The notes below the pieces were generated by a model that was not told where the DNA came from, did not search any database, and saw only the letters and a list, made by a program, of their open reading frames with translations. A program made the translations under genes and the position numbers. From Verrucomicrobia bacterium CG1_02_43_26 (GTDB taxonomy: Bacteria; Verrucomicrobiota; Verrucomicrobiia; Opitutales; CG1-02-43-26), in assembly GCA_001872735.1 (NCBI GenBank), contig MNWT01000014.1, forward strand, positions 106,856 through 170,855: DNA of 64,000 nucleotides, in the 5' to 3' direction. This document shows, one piece after another, positions 35,793 to 43,834 of the stretch (within the stretch, counting starts at the first letter, position 1; every line of letters begins with the position of its first letter).

Positions 35793-36884
35793 ATGCGGGA
35801 TACAAAACTAAACGTTTTTATTATTGATGACAGCATTGTTTTCAGGAACATATTAGTGTCAATCGTAGAAGCTTTTCCTGAAACAAATTGTGTCGGTAAA
35901 TCATATTCAGGTGAAGGCGCCTTAAGGCAGCTCAAGAAGCTAGATGTGGATTTGGTTATTATAGATGTTTTTATGCCGGATATGGACGGCCTGGCGGTAT
36001 TTAAAGCGATCAAGAAAAATTATCCGAACCTTCCGGTTGTTATGATTAGTGGAGTCGTTGACCAAAGCAATCCGCTAGTGATGGAGGCATTAAAGTTGGG
36101 CGCGTTGGGGTTCATAGAAAAAGCAAATACCCTGGATGCCAAATCCCAGCAATTAAGGTTAGAAGCCAGATTAAAAGAAGTGGTAGACTTGGTGTACTCG
36201 GGGAATTTTTCCAATCATTCAATGCTTGGCCCTCGTATTGCCAAGCACAGAAAGCGACTTTCAAAAGTAGATATGGTTTTAATAGGCTCATCTACTGGTG
36301 GGCCAAGCGCTTTACGAAAAGTCATTCCGCTCTTGGATAGTGATATCGGGTGTCCTGTGCTTATTGTTCAACACATGCCTGAAATTTATACGGCATCATT
36401 GGCCAAGCATTTGGCGAAAGAATCAAAAATAGACGTTAGCGAAGCTGCTTCTGGTATGATCGTTTCTCCTAACCAAGTACTCATTGCGCCAGGTGGGCAT
36501 CATATGGGCATTATTAAAGGAAGTAGAGGCTATGAAATTGCATTAAATAAGAACGCCCCAGTAAACTCGTGTCGCCCGTCTATTGATGTTTTATTCGAAT
36601 CGACAGCTAATAATTTTTCGGGAGAAATATTGGTCATTATATTAACCGGGATGGGGCGAGATGGCACAGCCGGAGTACGAGCGCTACGAAAAGTTAACCC
36701 CCTGTACTGTATTGTTCAGAGCCCTGATACCTGTATTGTGGATGCCATGCCAAGGCATATAATAGAAGATGGCCTTGCCGATAAGATTTTGCCGATTGAT
36801 TCTATTTCTGAAGCGATTAATCTATTAGCACGTAGAAATAGGGCTCCTACCAACTTCATGGAATCGAATACTCACATTATTTAG
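35793..36884 (+). CDS. cheB: protein-glutamate methylesterase CheB
   Basis: The protein has 363 residues. The N-terminal receiver (1-125) has FIIDDSIVFRNIL, phospho-Asp58 in VIIDVFMPDMDGL and a distal Lys. The C-terminal methylesterase (about 170-355) has the catalytic Ser in LIGSSTGGPSALRKVIP, His in VQHMPEIYTASLAKHLA and Asp in IILTGMGRDGTAGVRAL. It removes methyl groups from receptors for adaptation when phosphorylated by CheA. It lies between cheA and cheR with tiny gaps. Confidence 0.95.
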   Translation: MRDTKLNVFIIDDSIVFRNILVSIVEAFPETNCVGKSYSGEGALRQLKKLDVDLVIIDVFMPDMDGLAVFKAIKKNYPNLPVVMISGVVDQSNPLVMEALKLGALGFIEKANTLDAKSQQLRLEARLKEVVDLVYSGNFSNHSMLGPRIAKHRKRLSKVDMVLIGSSTGGPSALRKVIPLLDSDIGCPVLIVQHMPEIYTASLAKHLAKESKIDVSEAASGMIVSPNQVLIAPGGHHMGIIKGSRGYEIALNKNAPVNSCRPSIDVLFESTANNFSGEILVIILTGMGRDGTAGVRALRKVNPLYCIVQSPDTCIVDAMPRHIIEDGLADKILPIDSISEAINLLARRNRAPTNFMESNTHII

Positions 36885-36888
36885 TCGA

Positions 36889-37809
36889 ATGAGTGTCAAT
36901 AACCATCTAGACAAGAAAGTGTATGATCTGCTTCGAGGTTATATTGAAGAGCACTGTAGTATCTCCCTAAACGAAGATAAAATGTATTTGATTGAATCTC
37001 GATTTGGGCCACTTTTCCGTGAACTAGAATGCTCAAATTACTATGAGTTTTATTTAAAAGCAAAACATGACGCTACCGGTATTATACGAGAAAAGATCAT
37101 TGACGCGATAACAACAAACGAGACCCTGTGGTTTCGCGAAAATGGAATGTGGGCGCTGTTGCGCGAAAAAGTTATCCCTGGTTTTATGAAACTGTTGCGT
37201 AGCGGGGCAAAAAACAAGATACGTATTTGGAGCGCTGGTTGCTCGACGGGGCAGGAACCGTATTCTATTGCGATGCTCATTGATTCGATGCTAGCAAATG
37301 TTATGGCATCTGATCTAAAACCAGAGCAATTTCAGATTATCGCGACAGATATTTCTAGTAAAGTGATCCATCAAGCCAAAGAAGGGATCTACAGCCCTAT
37401 GGAAATTGCGCGTGGCTTAGATGAAGACTTTCAAAAACGCTACTTTAGATACAACGAGTTATCTTGGCAGATAAAAGATTCGATTCGCGAGCGCGTGAAA
37501 TTCTTAAAACACAACCTGCAAAATAGATTAAATGAATTGGGATATTTCGATTTAATTTTATGCAAAAACGTCATCATATATTTCAATGAATCCTTTAAGG
37601 AAGATCTACTAAAAAGGCTTTCCAAGCGTTTAGATAGTAATGGTATTTTAATTGTCGGGACTGCTGAATCTGTATCAAGGTATTCCAAAATTTTCCAAAG
37701 AGAATTATACAAGAACGCTATTTATTACACCCCAAAAAAGCCCACGCGTGTACCTTACAAGAAGCCTAATCAAAAACAAGATCTGCCTGTAGGGGTATCT
37801 GCAAGCTAA
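36889..37809 (+). CDS. cheR: chemotaxis protein methyltransferase CheR
   Basis: The protein has 306 residues. The N-terminal all-helical domain carries the basic/aromatic face (TNETLWFRE). The SAM-binding domain has IRIWSAGCSTGQEPYSIAMLI, IIATDISSKVIHQAKEGIYS and FDLILCKNVIIYFNES. CheR methylates receptor glutamates, opposing CheB. There is no pentapeptide-binding TPR tail; the C-terminus is a short basic extension. It closes the che operon, about 120 bases before a tRNA-Gly gene. Confidence 0.95.
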   Translation: MSVNNHLDKKVYDLLRGYIEEHCSISLNEDKMYLIESRFGPLFRELECSNYYEFYLKAKHDATGIIREKIIDAITTNETLWFRENGMWALLREKVIPGFMKLLRSGAKNKIRIWSAGCSTGQEPYSIAMLIDSMLANVMASDLKPEQFQIIATDISSKVIHQAKEGIYSPMEIARGLDEDFQKRYFRYNELSWQIKDSIRERVKFLKHNLQNRLNELGYFDLILCKNVIIYFNESFKEDLLKRLSKRLDSNGILIVGTAESVSRYSKIFQRELYKNAIYYTPKKPTRVPYKKPNQKQDLPVGVSAS

Positions 37810-37868
37810 TGCCTGGGAATGACTTGGCGTCTGGAGGATATTTTTGTAATAAAAGTTAGTGGAAAAGC

Positions 37869-37896
37869 TTGACTTCAGGAGCTGGATTTATAAGAT
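37869..37896 (+). promoter_or_regulatory. sigma70-type promoter for tRNA-Gly
   Basis: TTGACT (37869-37874), a 16-base spacer, then TAAGAT (37891-37896), placing a start point about 30 bases before the mature tRNA 5' end. Both boxes are near consensus. Confidence 0.6.
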
Positions 37897-37932
37897 AACT
37901 TTCTATTCTTACCAAGTAGTAGTATTGAGAGT

Positions 37933-38008
<76 letters not shown>

Positions 38009-38022
38009 TTTTTTTAAGCCCC

Positions 38023-38727
38023 ATGAAAGCTTCAGTATTTTTTGACTTACCCGCATCAATCCCTTTTAGGGATTTTTTTTCACCTGATGCTGCGCCATGG
38101 GAATGGTTGCCTCAAATTCAATTAGCATTAGAGTCGTTTAATTTCTCGGGAGGAAAGACAAAAAAGGATATACCGGAAGGACTACGCGTGTCTGGAAACG
38201 TGTTTATTGATCCTACTGCTAAGCTGCCCATTTATGGTGTGATTGAGGGACCTTGCTTCATTGGCCCTAAGACCGAGCTTAGGCCGGGAGTATATATTCG
38301 TGGCAATGTCATTGTGGGGGCAAATTGTGTTTTAGGTAATTCTTGCGAGTACAAAAATTGTATCTTAATGGACAATGTACAGACACCTCATTTTAATTAC
38401 GTGGGTGACTCTATTTTGGGGAATGGGGCTCATTTGGGAGCAGGTGTGATTTTGGCAAATCTAAGGTTAGACCATCAGGATATATCTGTAAAAACGCCCT
38501 ATGGCCGTGTGCCGACTGCATTACGCAAGATTGGCGCGATTATGGGGGACTATGCGGAGGTGGGCTGTAATGCTGTGCTTCAGCCTGGAACGTTACTTGG
38601 GAAAAAGGCTATGGTTGGCCCAACACTCGCATTTGGGGGGTATCTCGAGGCAAACAAGATGGCATTGCTAGCGGTTGATCATAAGATCTATGATCGCAAG
38701 GAAATTCAGTCGGCGAGCAAGGTTTAG
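38023..38727 (+). CDS. left-handed beta-helix (hexapeptide repeat) protein, GlmU C-domain-like
   Basis: About 234 residues. After an N-terminal alpha/beta part with FDLPASIPFRDFFSP, residues of about 60-210 form hexapeptide-repeat coils (VSGNVFIDPTAKLPIYGVIEGPCFIG, RPGVYIRGNVIVGANCVLGN, YVGDSILGNGAHLGAGVILANLRL, AEVGCNAVLQPGTLLGKKAMVG). This resembles the acetyltransferase half of GlmU and sugar-nucleotide transferases, but the pyrophosphorylase domain is absent. The substrate is unknown. I start it at ATG 38023, just after the tRNA; a longer frame reaches back into the tRNA and is not plausible. It is convergent with der. Confidence 0.8.
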   Translation: MKASVFFDLPASIPFRDFFSPDAAPWEWLPQIQLALESFNFSGGKTKKDIPEGLRVSGNVFIDPTAKLPIYGVIEGPCFIGPKTELRPGVYIRGNVIVGANCVLGNSCEYKNCILMDNVQTPHFNYVGDSILGNGAHLGAGVILANLRLDHQDISVKTPYGRVPTALRKIGAIMGDYAEVGCNAVLQPGTLLGKKAMVGPTLAFGGYLEANKMALLAVDHKIYDRKEIQSASKV

Positions 38728-38730
38728 TTC

Positions 38731-40200
38731 TTAATCATCGCTGCTTTCGACCTCTATACCAGCTTTTTTCGGCTTACTTTTGCCTTTGCGGGCTTTTAGC
38801 GCATCTTGCTGTTCGCGAGGCAGTTTGCTGACGAAGTCAAAAAAGACGGGACAACCCTTTAGGCCGAAGGTGTTATTAAAGTTTGTTAATAAATAGCGTT
38901 TATAGGAGTCCTCAAGGCGATGTGCTTGATTACAAAAAACTTTTATGGTGATGGGGTTTGTTCCGCTTTGAAGCGCGTAATAAACCTTAAAACGCCTATT
39001 CCCAACAATGGTTGGAGGTGTTCTCTCGAGCAGCTCTCTAACGGTTTTATTAACCTTTGACGTAGGAATTGTTGTGCATTGTATTTCAAATAACATCCGC
39101 GCGGCCTTTAAAATACGGTCCATGGAATAGTTTTGAATCGCTGAGGTAAAGATTACCGGAGTGTTTGAGAGGAAAAACAGCTCCTTTAATGCGAATTCGG
39201 CAAACTTATCCCTAAAGTCGCGGATATTATCATATCCCTCAACTTCACCCTTTTGAAAAGCTTCTTGAGCGTGATCCCATTTGTTTACGATTAATGCCAT
39301 GGGTCGGCCAGCCTCTAAAACTTCACCCGCAATACGTTTGTCTTGCTTTGTCACGCCTTCCTTGGCATCAACAACGAGGAAAACAACATCAGCGCCTTGC
39401 ATAGACTGTGTTGATCGCAAAGTAGAGTAAAATTCTACGGAAGAATCCATCTTTTGCTTGTAGCGCATGCCAGCTGTATCGATGAGGCTAAACGGCCATA
39501 TTTTACCGCTAGGTGTCGTGAAATCGAAATCCTTTTGGACGGCATCGCGTGTGGTACCAGGGACAGCGCTGACGATCATCCTATTTTCCTTTAACAAGCA
39601 ATTAGAAAGCGAAGATTTGCCCACATTGGGGCGACCCGCGAAGCAAATTGAAAGGCGACGGTTCTCTGGTTCGGTTTCATCTTCTGTGGCCTCGGATTTA
39701 GGGCCTACAAAGTCCTGGATAGCCTTCTGTAAGGCGCTGGAACCATGACCGTGTTCTGCGGATACGCCAAAGACTTGTTTGAAGCCTAGGCGATAAAAAT
39801 CATTGAGTTGGGTAGTATTCTCCGGATGATCCATTTTATTGACCACGAGCATAACCTGTTTACCGTGGCGGTGAAGCATGCTGGCGATTTCTTCATCATG
39901 AGGTAATAAGCCCTTTTGGCCGTCTACGACAAATAGAACAAGCTGTGCTGCGAGGATGGCAAAGTCTACCTGTTCTTCGGTTGCATTGTGAATAGCCTGA
40001 TTCGTCATATCGGGTGCCATGCCTAAGCCCCCTGTGTCCATCAACGTAAAGTGGTTATCTACTACAGCAGAAATAATATCACGGGTAACGCCCGGCTCAT
40101 CATGTACGATTGACATTCTTTTGCCTACAAGGCGGTTGAAAAGACGACTTTTGCCTACATTAGGGCGGCCTACAATGGCGATGTGTTTGAATATATTCAT
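38731..40200 (-). CDS. der: ribosome biogenesis GTPase Der (EngA)
   Basis: Der has two tandem GTPase domains and acts in 50S ribosome assembly. About 489 residues, normal in length. The first domain has G1 GRPNVGKSRLF, DTGG and NKMD. The second, near residue 185, has G1 GRPNVGKSSLSNCLL, DTAG and NKWD. A KH-like C-terminal domain is present (FKVYYALQSGTNPITIKVFCN). I start it at the ATG at 40200 (MNIFKHIAIVGRPN); a GTG at 40212 would add four residues. The C-terminal tail is Lys-rich. It is convergent with the beta-helix gene three bases away. Confidence 0.96.
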   Translation of the reverse strand: MNIFKHIAIVGRPNVGKSRLFNRLVGKRMSIVHDEPGVTRDIISAVVDNHFTLMDTGGLGMAPDMTNQAIHNATEEQVDFAILAAQLVLFVVDGQKGLLPHDEEIASMLHRHGKQVMLVVNKMDHPENTTQLNDFYRLGFKQVFGVSAEHGHGSSALQKAIQDFVGPKSEATEDETEPENRRLSICFAGRPNVGKSSLSNCLLKENRMIVSAVPGTTRDAVQKDFDFTTPSGKIWPFSLIDTAGMRYKQKMDSSVEFYSTLRSTQSMQGADVVFLVVDAKEGVTKQDKRIAGEVLEAGRPMALIVNKWDHAQEAFQKGEVEGYDNIRDFRDKFAEFALKELFFLSNTPVIFTSAIQNYSMDRILKAARMLFEIQCTTIPTSKVNKTVRELLERTPPTIVGNRRFKVYYALQSGTNPITIKVFCNQAHRLEDSYKRYLLTNFNNTFGLKGCPVFFDFVSKLPREQQDALKARKGKSKPKKAGIEVESSDD

Positions 40201-40275
40201 TTTAACGAGCACATGAATATACCTGAGACGTAAAATTTTTACAAGTAGAAACTTGACCTCACCTATAGGTGTGCG

Positions 40276-41904
40276 TTGAATGTTATGATTATGAAGTGCA
40301 AATTAGCGCATTTACTGGTTTTTCTCTCCCTGTGCACCCCATTTCTTATGGCTGATAATGTAACGCTTGAAGCTGAATCTAAGGATTCAAAAGAAGTGCA
40401 TGTGACTTATGATAAGTTGGTTGAGGAGTTGAAGCACGTACATCGTCTCAAATCCATTCTCAATCTGTTGACATGGGATGAAAGAGTGAATATGCCGGAT
40501 CAAAGTGCTGATTTTAGAGCCCTTCAGCAGGGTACATTGGCAAGATTGGTGTATCGGGAATTTACTAAACAAGAGATTGGTGGCTATTTAAACGTTCTTG
40601 AGTCTAATGGTGATCAGTTGTCATCCGCACAAAGGGCTTTGGTTCGGGAGACACGTAGGAAGTACGATCGCAAAAAGAGTTTATCTGAGGAATTTGTAGC
40701 TCGGAAAAAGGAAATGGAGAGCAAGGGGTATCAGGCGTGGAAAAAGGCTCGTGATGCAAATGATTTCATGTTGTTTGCACCTGTATTGGAAGAAATCCTG
40801 GTTATGGCTAGAGAGGAAGCCGGGCATGTTGGTTATGCTGATGATCCTTATGCGTATTGGGTGGATCGGTATGATCCTGGGTTTACCGCGGCAGATATTG
40901 ATCAATACTTCGGTGAATTGAAGTCTGGAATTGCTCCCATTGTCGCGCAGATACAGGCCTCTTCTGTAAAACCTTCCAGGGATATATTGAAAGGGTTTTC
41001 TGTGAAAAAACAAAAAGCTTTCATCACGGAAGTGATAGGCAGGATAGGATTTGATTTTGAGCAGGGCCGTTTAGATAAAACGATCCATCCGTTTTGTGGG
41101 GGATCTAGTGAGGATTGCCGAATTACGGTTAACTATGCTAAGGATGCACCTTTATTTTCTGTGTTCGGTGGATTACATGAGGCTGGGCACGGGCTGTATG
41201 AGCAAGGGCAGCCGGAACAGTATCTTGGTACACCGTTAGGAGAGGCGTTAGTGATGGCGATGCACGAGTCTCAGAGTCGCCTGTGGGAGAATCAAATTGG
41301 CCATAGTAGAGTGTTTTGGGAGTATTGGGAAGGTGAATACAGGCGGTTATTTTATAGGCAACTTCGGGATATTAGTTCGGAGGATTTCTATAGGGCGATT
41401 AATGCGGTTGAGGTTAATCCGGTGAGGGTGCAGTCGGATGAGGTTACGTATAACTTGCATGTTATTTTGCGGTATGAGCTTGAGAAGAAGTTGCTTGATG
41501 GTTCGCTACAAGTTCGTGATTTGCCGGTGGCGTGGAATAAACTTTCGGAGGAACTTTTGGGGTATACGCCGAAAAATGATATGGAGGGTGTTCTTCAGGA
41601 TGTACATTGGTCAATTGGGGCGTTTGGGTATTTTCCGAGTTATGCATTGGGGAATATGATTGCGGCGCAGCTGTGGGCGCAGTTGCGGCAGGATATTCCG
41701 AATGTGGATGAGGAGATCGCTTTGGGTAACTTTGCGCCGGTATTGGTCTGGTTGCGTGAGAATATACACCAGTATGGGAAGCAGTACTCTACGAAGGAGC
41801 TGGTGAAGATGGCTACGGGAAAAGAAATGTCCTCCCAGTACTTTTTGGAGTACTTGTCTGAACGTTATTTGCCGCTATATGTGGGGGATGGGGAAGAGGG
41901 GTGA
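40276..41904 (+). CDS. M32 family metallocarboxypeptidase with signal peptide
   Basis: About 542 residues. It has the M32 zinc motif HEAGH near residue 301 in GGLHEAGHGLYEQG, an upstream RITVNYAKDAPLFSVFGG region and downstream ESQSRLWENQIG. Family enzymes remove C-terminal residues and are normally cytoplasmic. Here the N-terminus is a clear signal peptide (MKCKLAHLLVFLSLCTPFLMA then D), so this one is probably periplasmic. The start is uncertain: TTG at 40276 is spaced correctly from AGGTG, while the ATGs at 40285 and 40291 also give a full signal peptide. It is convergent with the secreted-protein gene downstream. Confidence 0.9.
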   Translation: MNVMIMKCKLAHLLVFLSLCTPFLMADNVTLEAESKDSKEVHVTYDKLVEELKHVHRLKSILNLLTWDERVNMPDQSADFRALQQGTLARLVYREFTKQEIGGYLNVLESNGDQLSSAQRALVRETRRKYDRKKSLSEEFVARKKEMESKGYQAWKKARDANDFMLFAPVLEEILVMAREEAGHVGYADDPYAYWVDRYDPGFTAADIDQYFGELKSGIAPIVAQIQASSVKPSRDILKGFSVKKQKAFITEVIGRIGFDFEQGRLDKTIHPFCGGSSEDCRITVNYAKDAPLFSVFGGLHEAGHGLYEQGQPEQYLGTPLGEALVMAMHESQSRLWENQIGHSRVFWEYWEGEYRRLFYRQLRDISSEDFYRAINAVEVNPVRVQSDEVTYNLHVILRYELEKKLLDGSLQVRDLPVAWNKLSEELLGYTPKNDMEGVLQDVHWSIGAFGYFPSYALGNMIAAQLWAQLRQDIPNVDEEIALGNFAPVLVWLRENIHQYGKQYSTKELVKMATGKEMSSQYFLEYLSERYLPLYVGDGEEG

Positions 41905-41926
41905 CAGGCTTTCGGGCTGCTGCCTC

Positions 41927-42496
41927 TTATAGACCTACAGCGATACGGAGTTGACCGAGCTGGCCGTTGTCTAGGGTTATGATGACTGTCCAGGTTCCGC
42001 CGTTGCTATCGGAGTATTGGGTTTGTAAATGGCCGTTTAGGGTGATGGGAGTGCTTGGGCTTGTTAGGTAGATATTTACGCCGCCATTTAAGGGGGCATA
42101 AAATGCGTTACTGCTTAGAACGATGTTGGTGTGTGGTCCGTAGACGGTGACTAAGATAGCGCCCCGCTGGAAGGTGTTATCGATGTCGGACTCGAGTGTT
42201 ACGTTGTCTCCGGTAAAGTTAATAGAGGATGCAGGGGTATGGTTTTCGCCGATATATAGACTTTTGGGACTCTGGCTTATTGGTTTAAAAGCTACAGAAA
42301 CTGAATTTAATGTATTGCTGCTGAAAAGTGCGACTGTTTCGACTGGCTTACTGGTTTCTGGAGCGATGTATGTGTGATTTGGTTCCCCTCCATTACCGTA
42401 ATCTCGCTCTGCTTCAGCGAAAGAGGTGTTAACCGAGATCAGAAGAGCGGTGGCAATTATGCCGGCCAGGTATGTGGAATGGGCGAGTGATTTCAT
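41927..42496 (-). CDS. secreted protein, paralogue of the next gene
   Basis: About 189 residues from the ATG at 42496. The signal peptide is SLAHSTYLAGIIATALLISV ending TSFA before EAERD. The mature part is rich in Ser/Thr/Asn and beta-strand-like. It aligns with the neighbour at 42520-43119: SVSVAFKPI versus SVSFKPI, SLYIGENHTP versus TVYIGYDVTQ, GAILVTVYG versus GALAVTVHA and GGTWTVIITL versus DGTWTLILYP. No known family is recognised. The pair probably arose by tandem duplication and may be surface or periplasmic beta-sandwich proteins. Confidence 0.7.
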   Translation of the reverse strand: MKSLAHSTYLAGIIATALLISVNTSFAEAERDYGNGGEPNHTYIAPETSKPVETVALFSSNTLNSVSVAFKPISQSPKSLYIGENHTPASSINFTGDNVTLESDIDNTFQRGAILVTVYGPHTNIVLSSNAFYAPLNGGVNIYLTSPSTPITLNGHLQTQYSDSNGGTWTVIITLDNGQLGQLRIAVGL

Positions 42497-42519
42497 AAAT
42501 ATGTTCGTTTTGGGGAAGG

Positions 42520-43119
42520 TTAATTTGATTCTGTTGTATCCGAAGCCGGATTGATGGCGGTGTGGATTGTTTGGAGATCCTGTTCTTTGGGGTAGAGGAT
42601 GAGCGTCCAAGTGCCATCATTGCTGTACTTGTACTCTGATTTCAGGTTGACCGTTAATGTGTAGGGGGCGGGGTGACTTAGGATGATTTTTGAGGTACCG
42701 CTGATAGGGATGGTGATCTCATCATTGATGAGCGTGACGTCTATGGTGGAGGCGTGGACGGTGACAGCCAGTGCGCCCTTTGGGATGGTAATTTCATCCT
42801 TTAGGACGAGGTTTTTGCCGGCGATATCCAGTTTAGGTACCTGGGTGACATCATAGCCAATGTAGACCGTTTCCTCGGAGCCTGGGATGGGTTTAAAGGA
42901 TACAGAGAAAGGGGTGGTTGACGTAGAGCTTTTCAGGATAACTGATGAGACAGGGTATTGGGCTTCAGAGCCTGATGAGTTCCCCCAGGTTGAAATTACA
43001 TCGTTGTAGGGCTGGTCGCTATCCAGGGTGTTGGCGCGCGCTAATGCGCCTGCTGCGCATGCCGTCAGGAGCAGCGCGATTAGGCCGGAAAAAAGGGTAA
43101 GTTTGGGGAGTTTTTTCAT
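42520..43119 (-). CDS. putative lipoprotein, paralogue of the previous gene
   Basis: The protein has 199 residues. The N-terminus MKKLPKLTLFSGLIALLLTAC has a lipobox-like LTAC (candidate lipidated Cys21), although a following AAGALA could also be a signal peptidase I site. The mature domain shares the strand pattern of its neighbour (SVSFKPIPGSEETVYIGYDV, KGALAVTVHA, TVNLKSEYKYSNDGTWTLIL). It lies 23 bases upstream of that paralogue on the same strand, so they are probably co-transcribed. Function unknown. Confidence 0.7.
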   Translation of the reverse strand: MKKLPKLTLFSGLIALLLTACAAGALARANTLDSDQPYNDVISTWGNSSGSEAQYPVSSVILKSSTSTTPFSVSFKPIPGSEETVYIGYDVTQVPKLDIAGKNLVLKDEITIPKGALAVTVHASTIDVTLINDEITIPISGTSKIILSHPAPYTLTVNLKSEYKYSNDGTWTLILYPKEQDLQTIHTAINPASDTTESN

Positions 43120-43353
43120 ATAGGGGGATTAGCTATTGGTTATGCCTTTATATTTAATTATAACACATTATTTTTATAAATAAAGTAACACTTTATTTTT
43201 TAATAAGTTCTTTATTTCGATGCTGGCGGAGTTGTTATTTATTTCTTCATAGAGGGGCTTGTTTTGTTCGTAATAAAAGCGTGTAAAATTGACACGTTTC
43301 GGTTTATTATTAATAATATTTTGTTTTTTAGTTAGGCATAAAAAGGCAAGGTT

Positions 43354-43369
43354 TGTTTCACCTGAAACA
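43354..43369. promoter_or_regulatory. parS-like centromere site TGTTTCACCTGAAACA
   Basis: The 16-mer differs from the ParB-binding consensus TGTTTCACGTGAAACA at one central position (G to C). The inverted repeat extends two bases further, TTTGTTTC-ACCT-GAAACAAA (43352-43371). It lies in a gene-free stretch where a parS site could sit. No parA or parB is in the window. It could instead be a repressor operator. Confidence 0.55.
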
Positions 43370-43518
43370 AAAGAAGTGCTCTTTTGAGCAGTATTTATTT
43401 AAAGGGTGTTAGGGCAGGGTGCCTCTATTTGAGTCAAGGAAGCAAAAGGTGGTCCGTCTTGATTTTGTGTATTTTTTACATAAAAGCAGTCGGATGGATG
43501 AGGGCTACGATGTCTCCT

Positions 43519-43538
43519 GACGCGAGCGGAGCGAGCGG
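43519..43538. repeat. dispersed GCGAGCG-rich motif, copy 2
   Basis: GACGCGAGCGGAGCGAGCGG matches the motif at 6835-6854 (GACGCGAGCGTAGCGAGCGG) in 19 of 20 positions. Both copies are followed by G-rich text and then a copy of the GGAyGGAGGG repeat. Confidence 0.7.
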
Positions 43539-43776
43539 CGGGGTTGGAGTGTCGATTAATTTTTGTTGAAGGGTTGACTGGTGAAGCTATAGTTGCGGAC
43601 GGAGGGAAAGGGTCGCCTTTTTAGAGGTCGAGGAAAAAAAAGGGAAATGGGGGGATTAGGGTTGATTGAGAAGTCGCATGGATGTATTTGGTTTTTAAAT
43701 ACGGTATGGGTGTACTGATTTAAGTGTTTTTATGTTCACTGTAATGGCGGTCCCTTCCAGAAAGATTGATGACAAT

Positions 43777-43805
43777 TTGAAGTTTCGTTCAACCAAGACT
43801 ATACT
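43777..43805 (+). promoter_or_regulatory. sigma70-type promoter of the SIR2-like gene
   Basis: TTGAAG (43777-43782), exactly 17 bases, then TATACT (43800-43805), 30 bases before the coding start. A strong ribosome site GGTGGAGGTG lies between. Confidence 0.6.
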
Positions 43806-43834
43806 GTAGTTAAGGATAGCATAGGTGGAGGTGT

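Larger units (their letters stand above)
43120..43834. other. 715-base intergenic region with parS-like site and dispersed repeat
   Basis: The first 230 bases are A/T-rich. The rest contains a parS-like palindrome (43354-43369), a GCGAGCG-rich motif shared with 6835 (43519-43538), a copy of the GCGGACGGAGGGAAAG repeat text (about 43595-43610) seen in the 6.9-7.4 kb array, and the SIR2 promoter. A short open frame at 43384-43569 crosses the repeat and is not credible. Confidence 0.7.

Noticed and set aside
43384..43569. Open frame of 61 codons in the intergenic region
   Set aside because: It crosses the dispersed GCGAGCG-rich motif and lacks a ribosome site.
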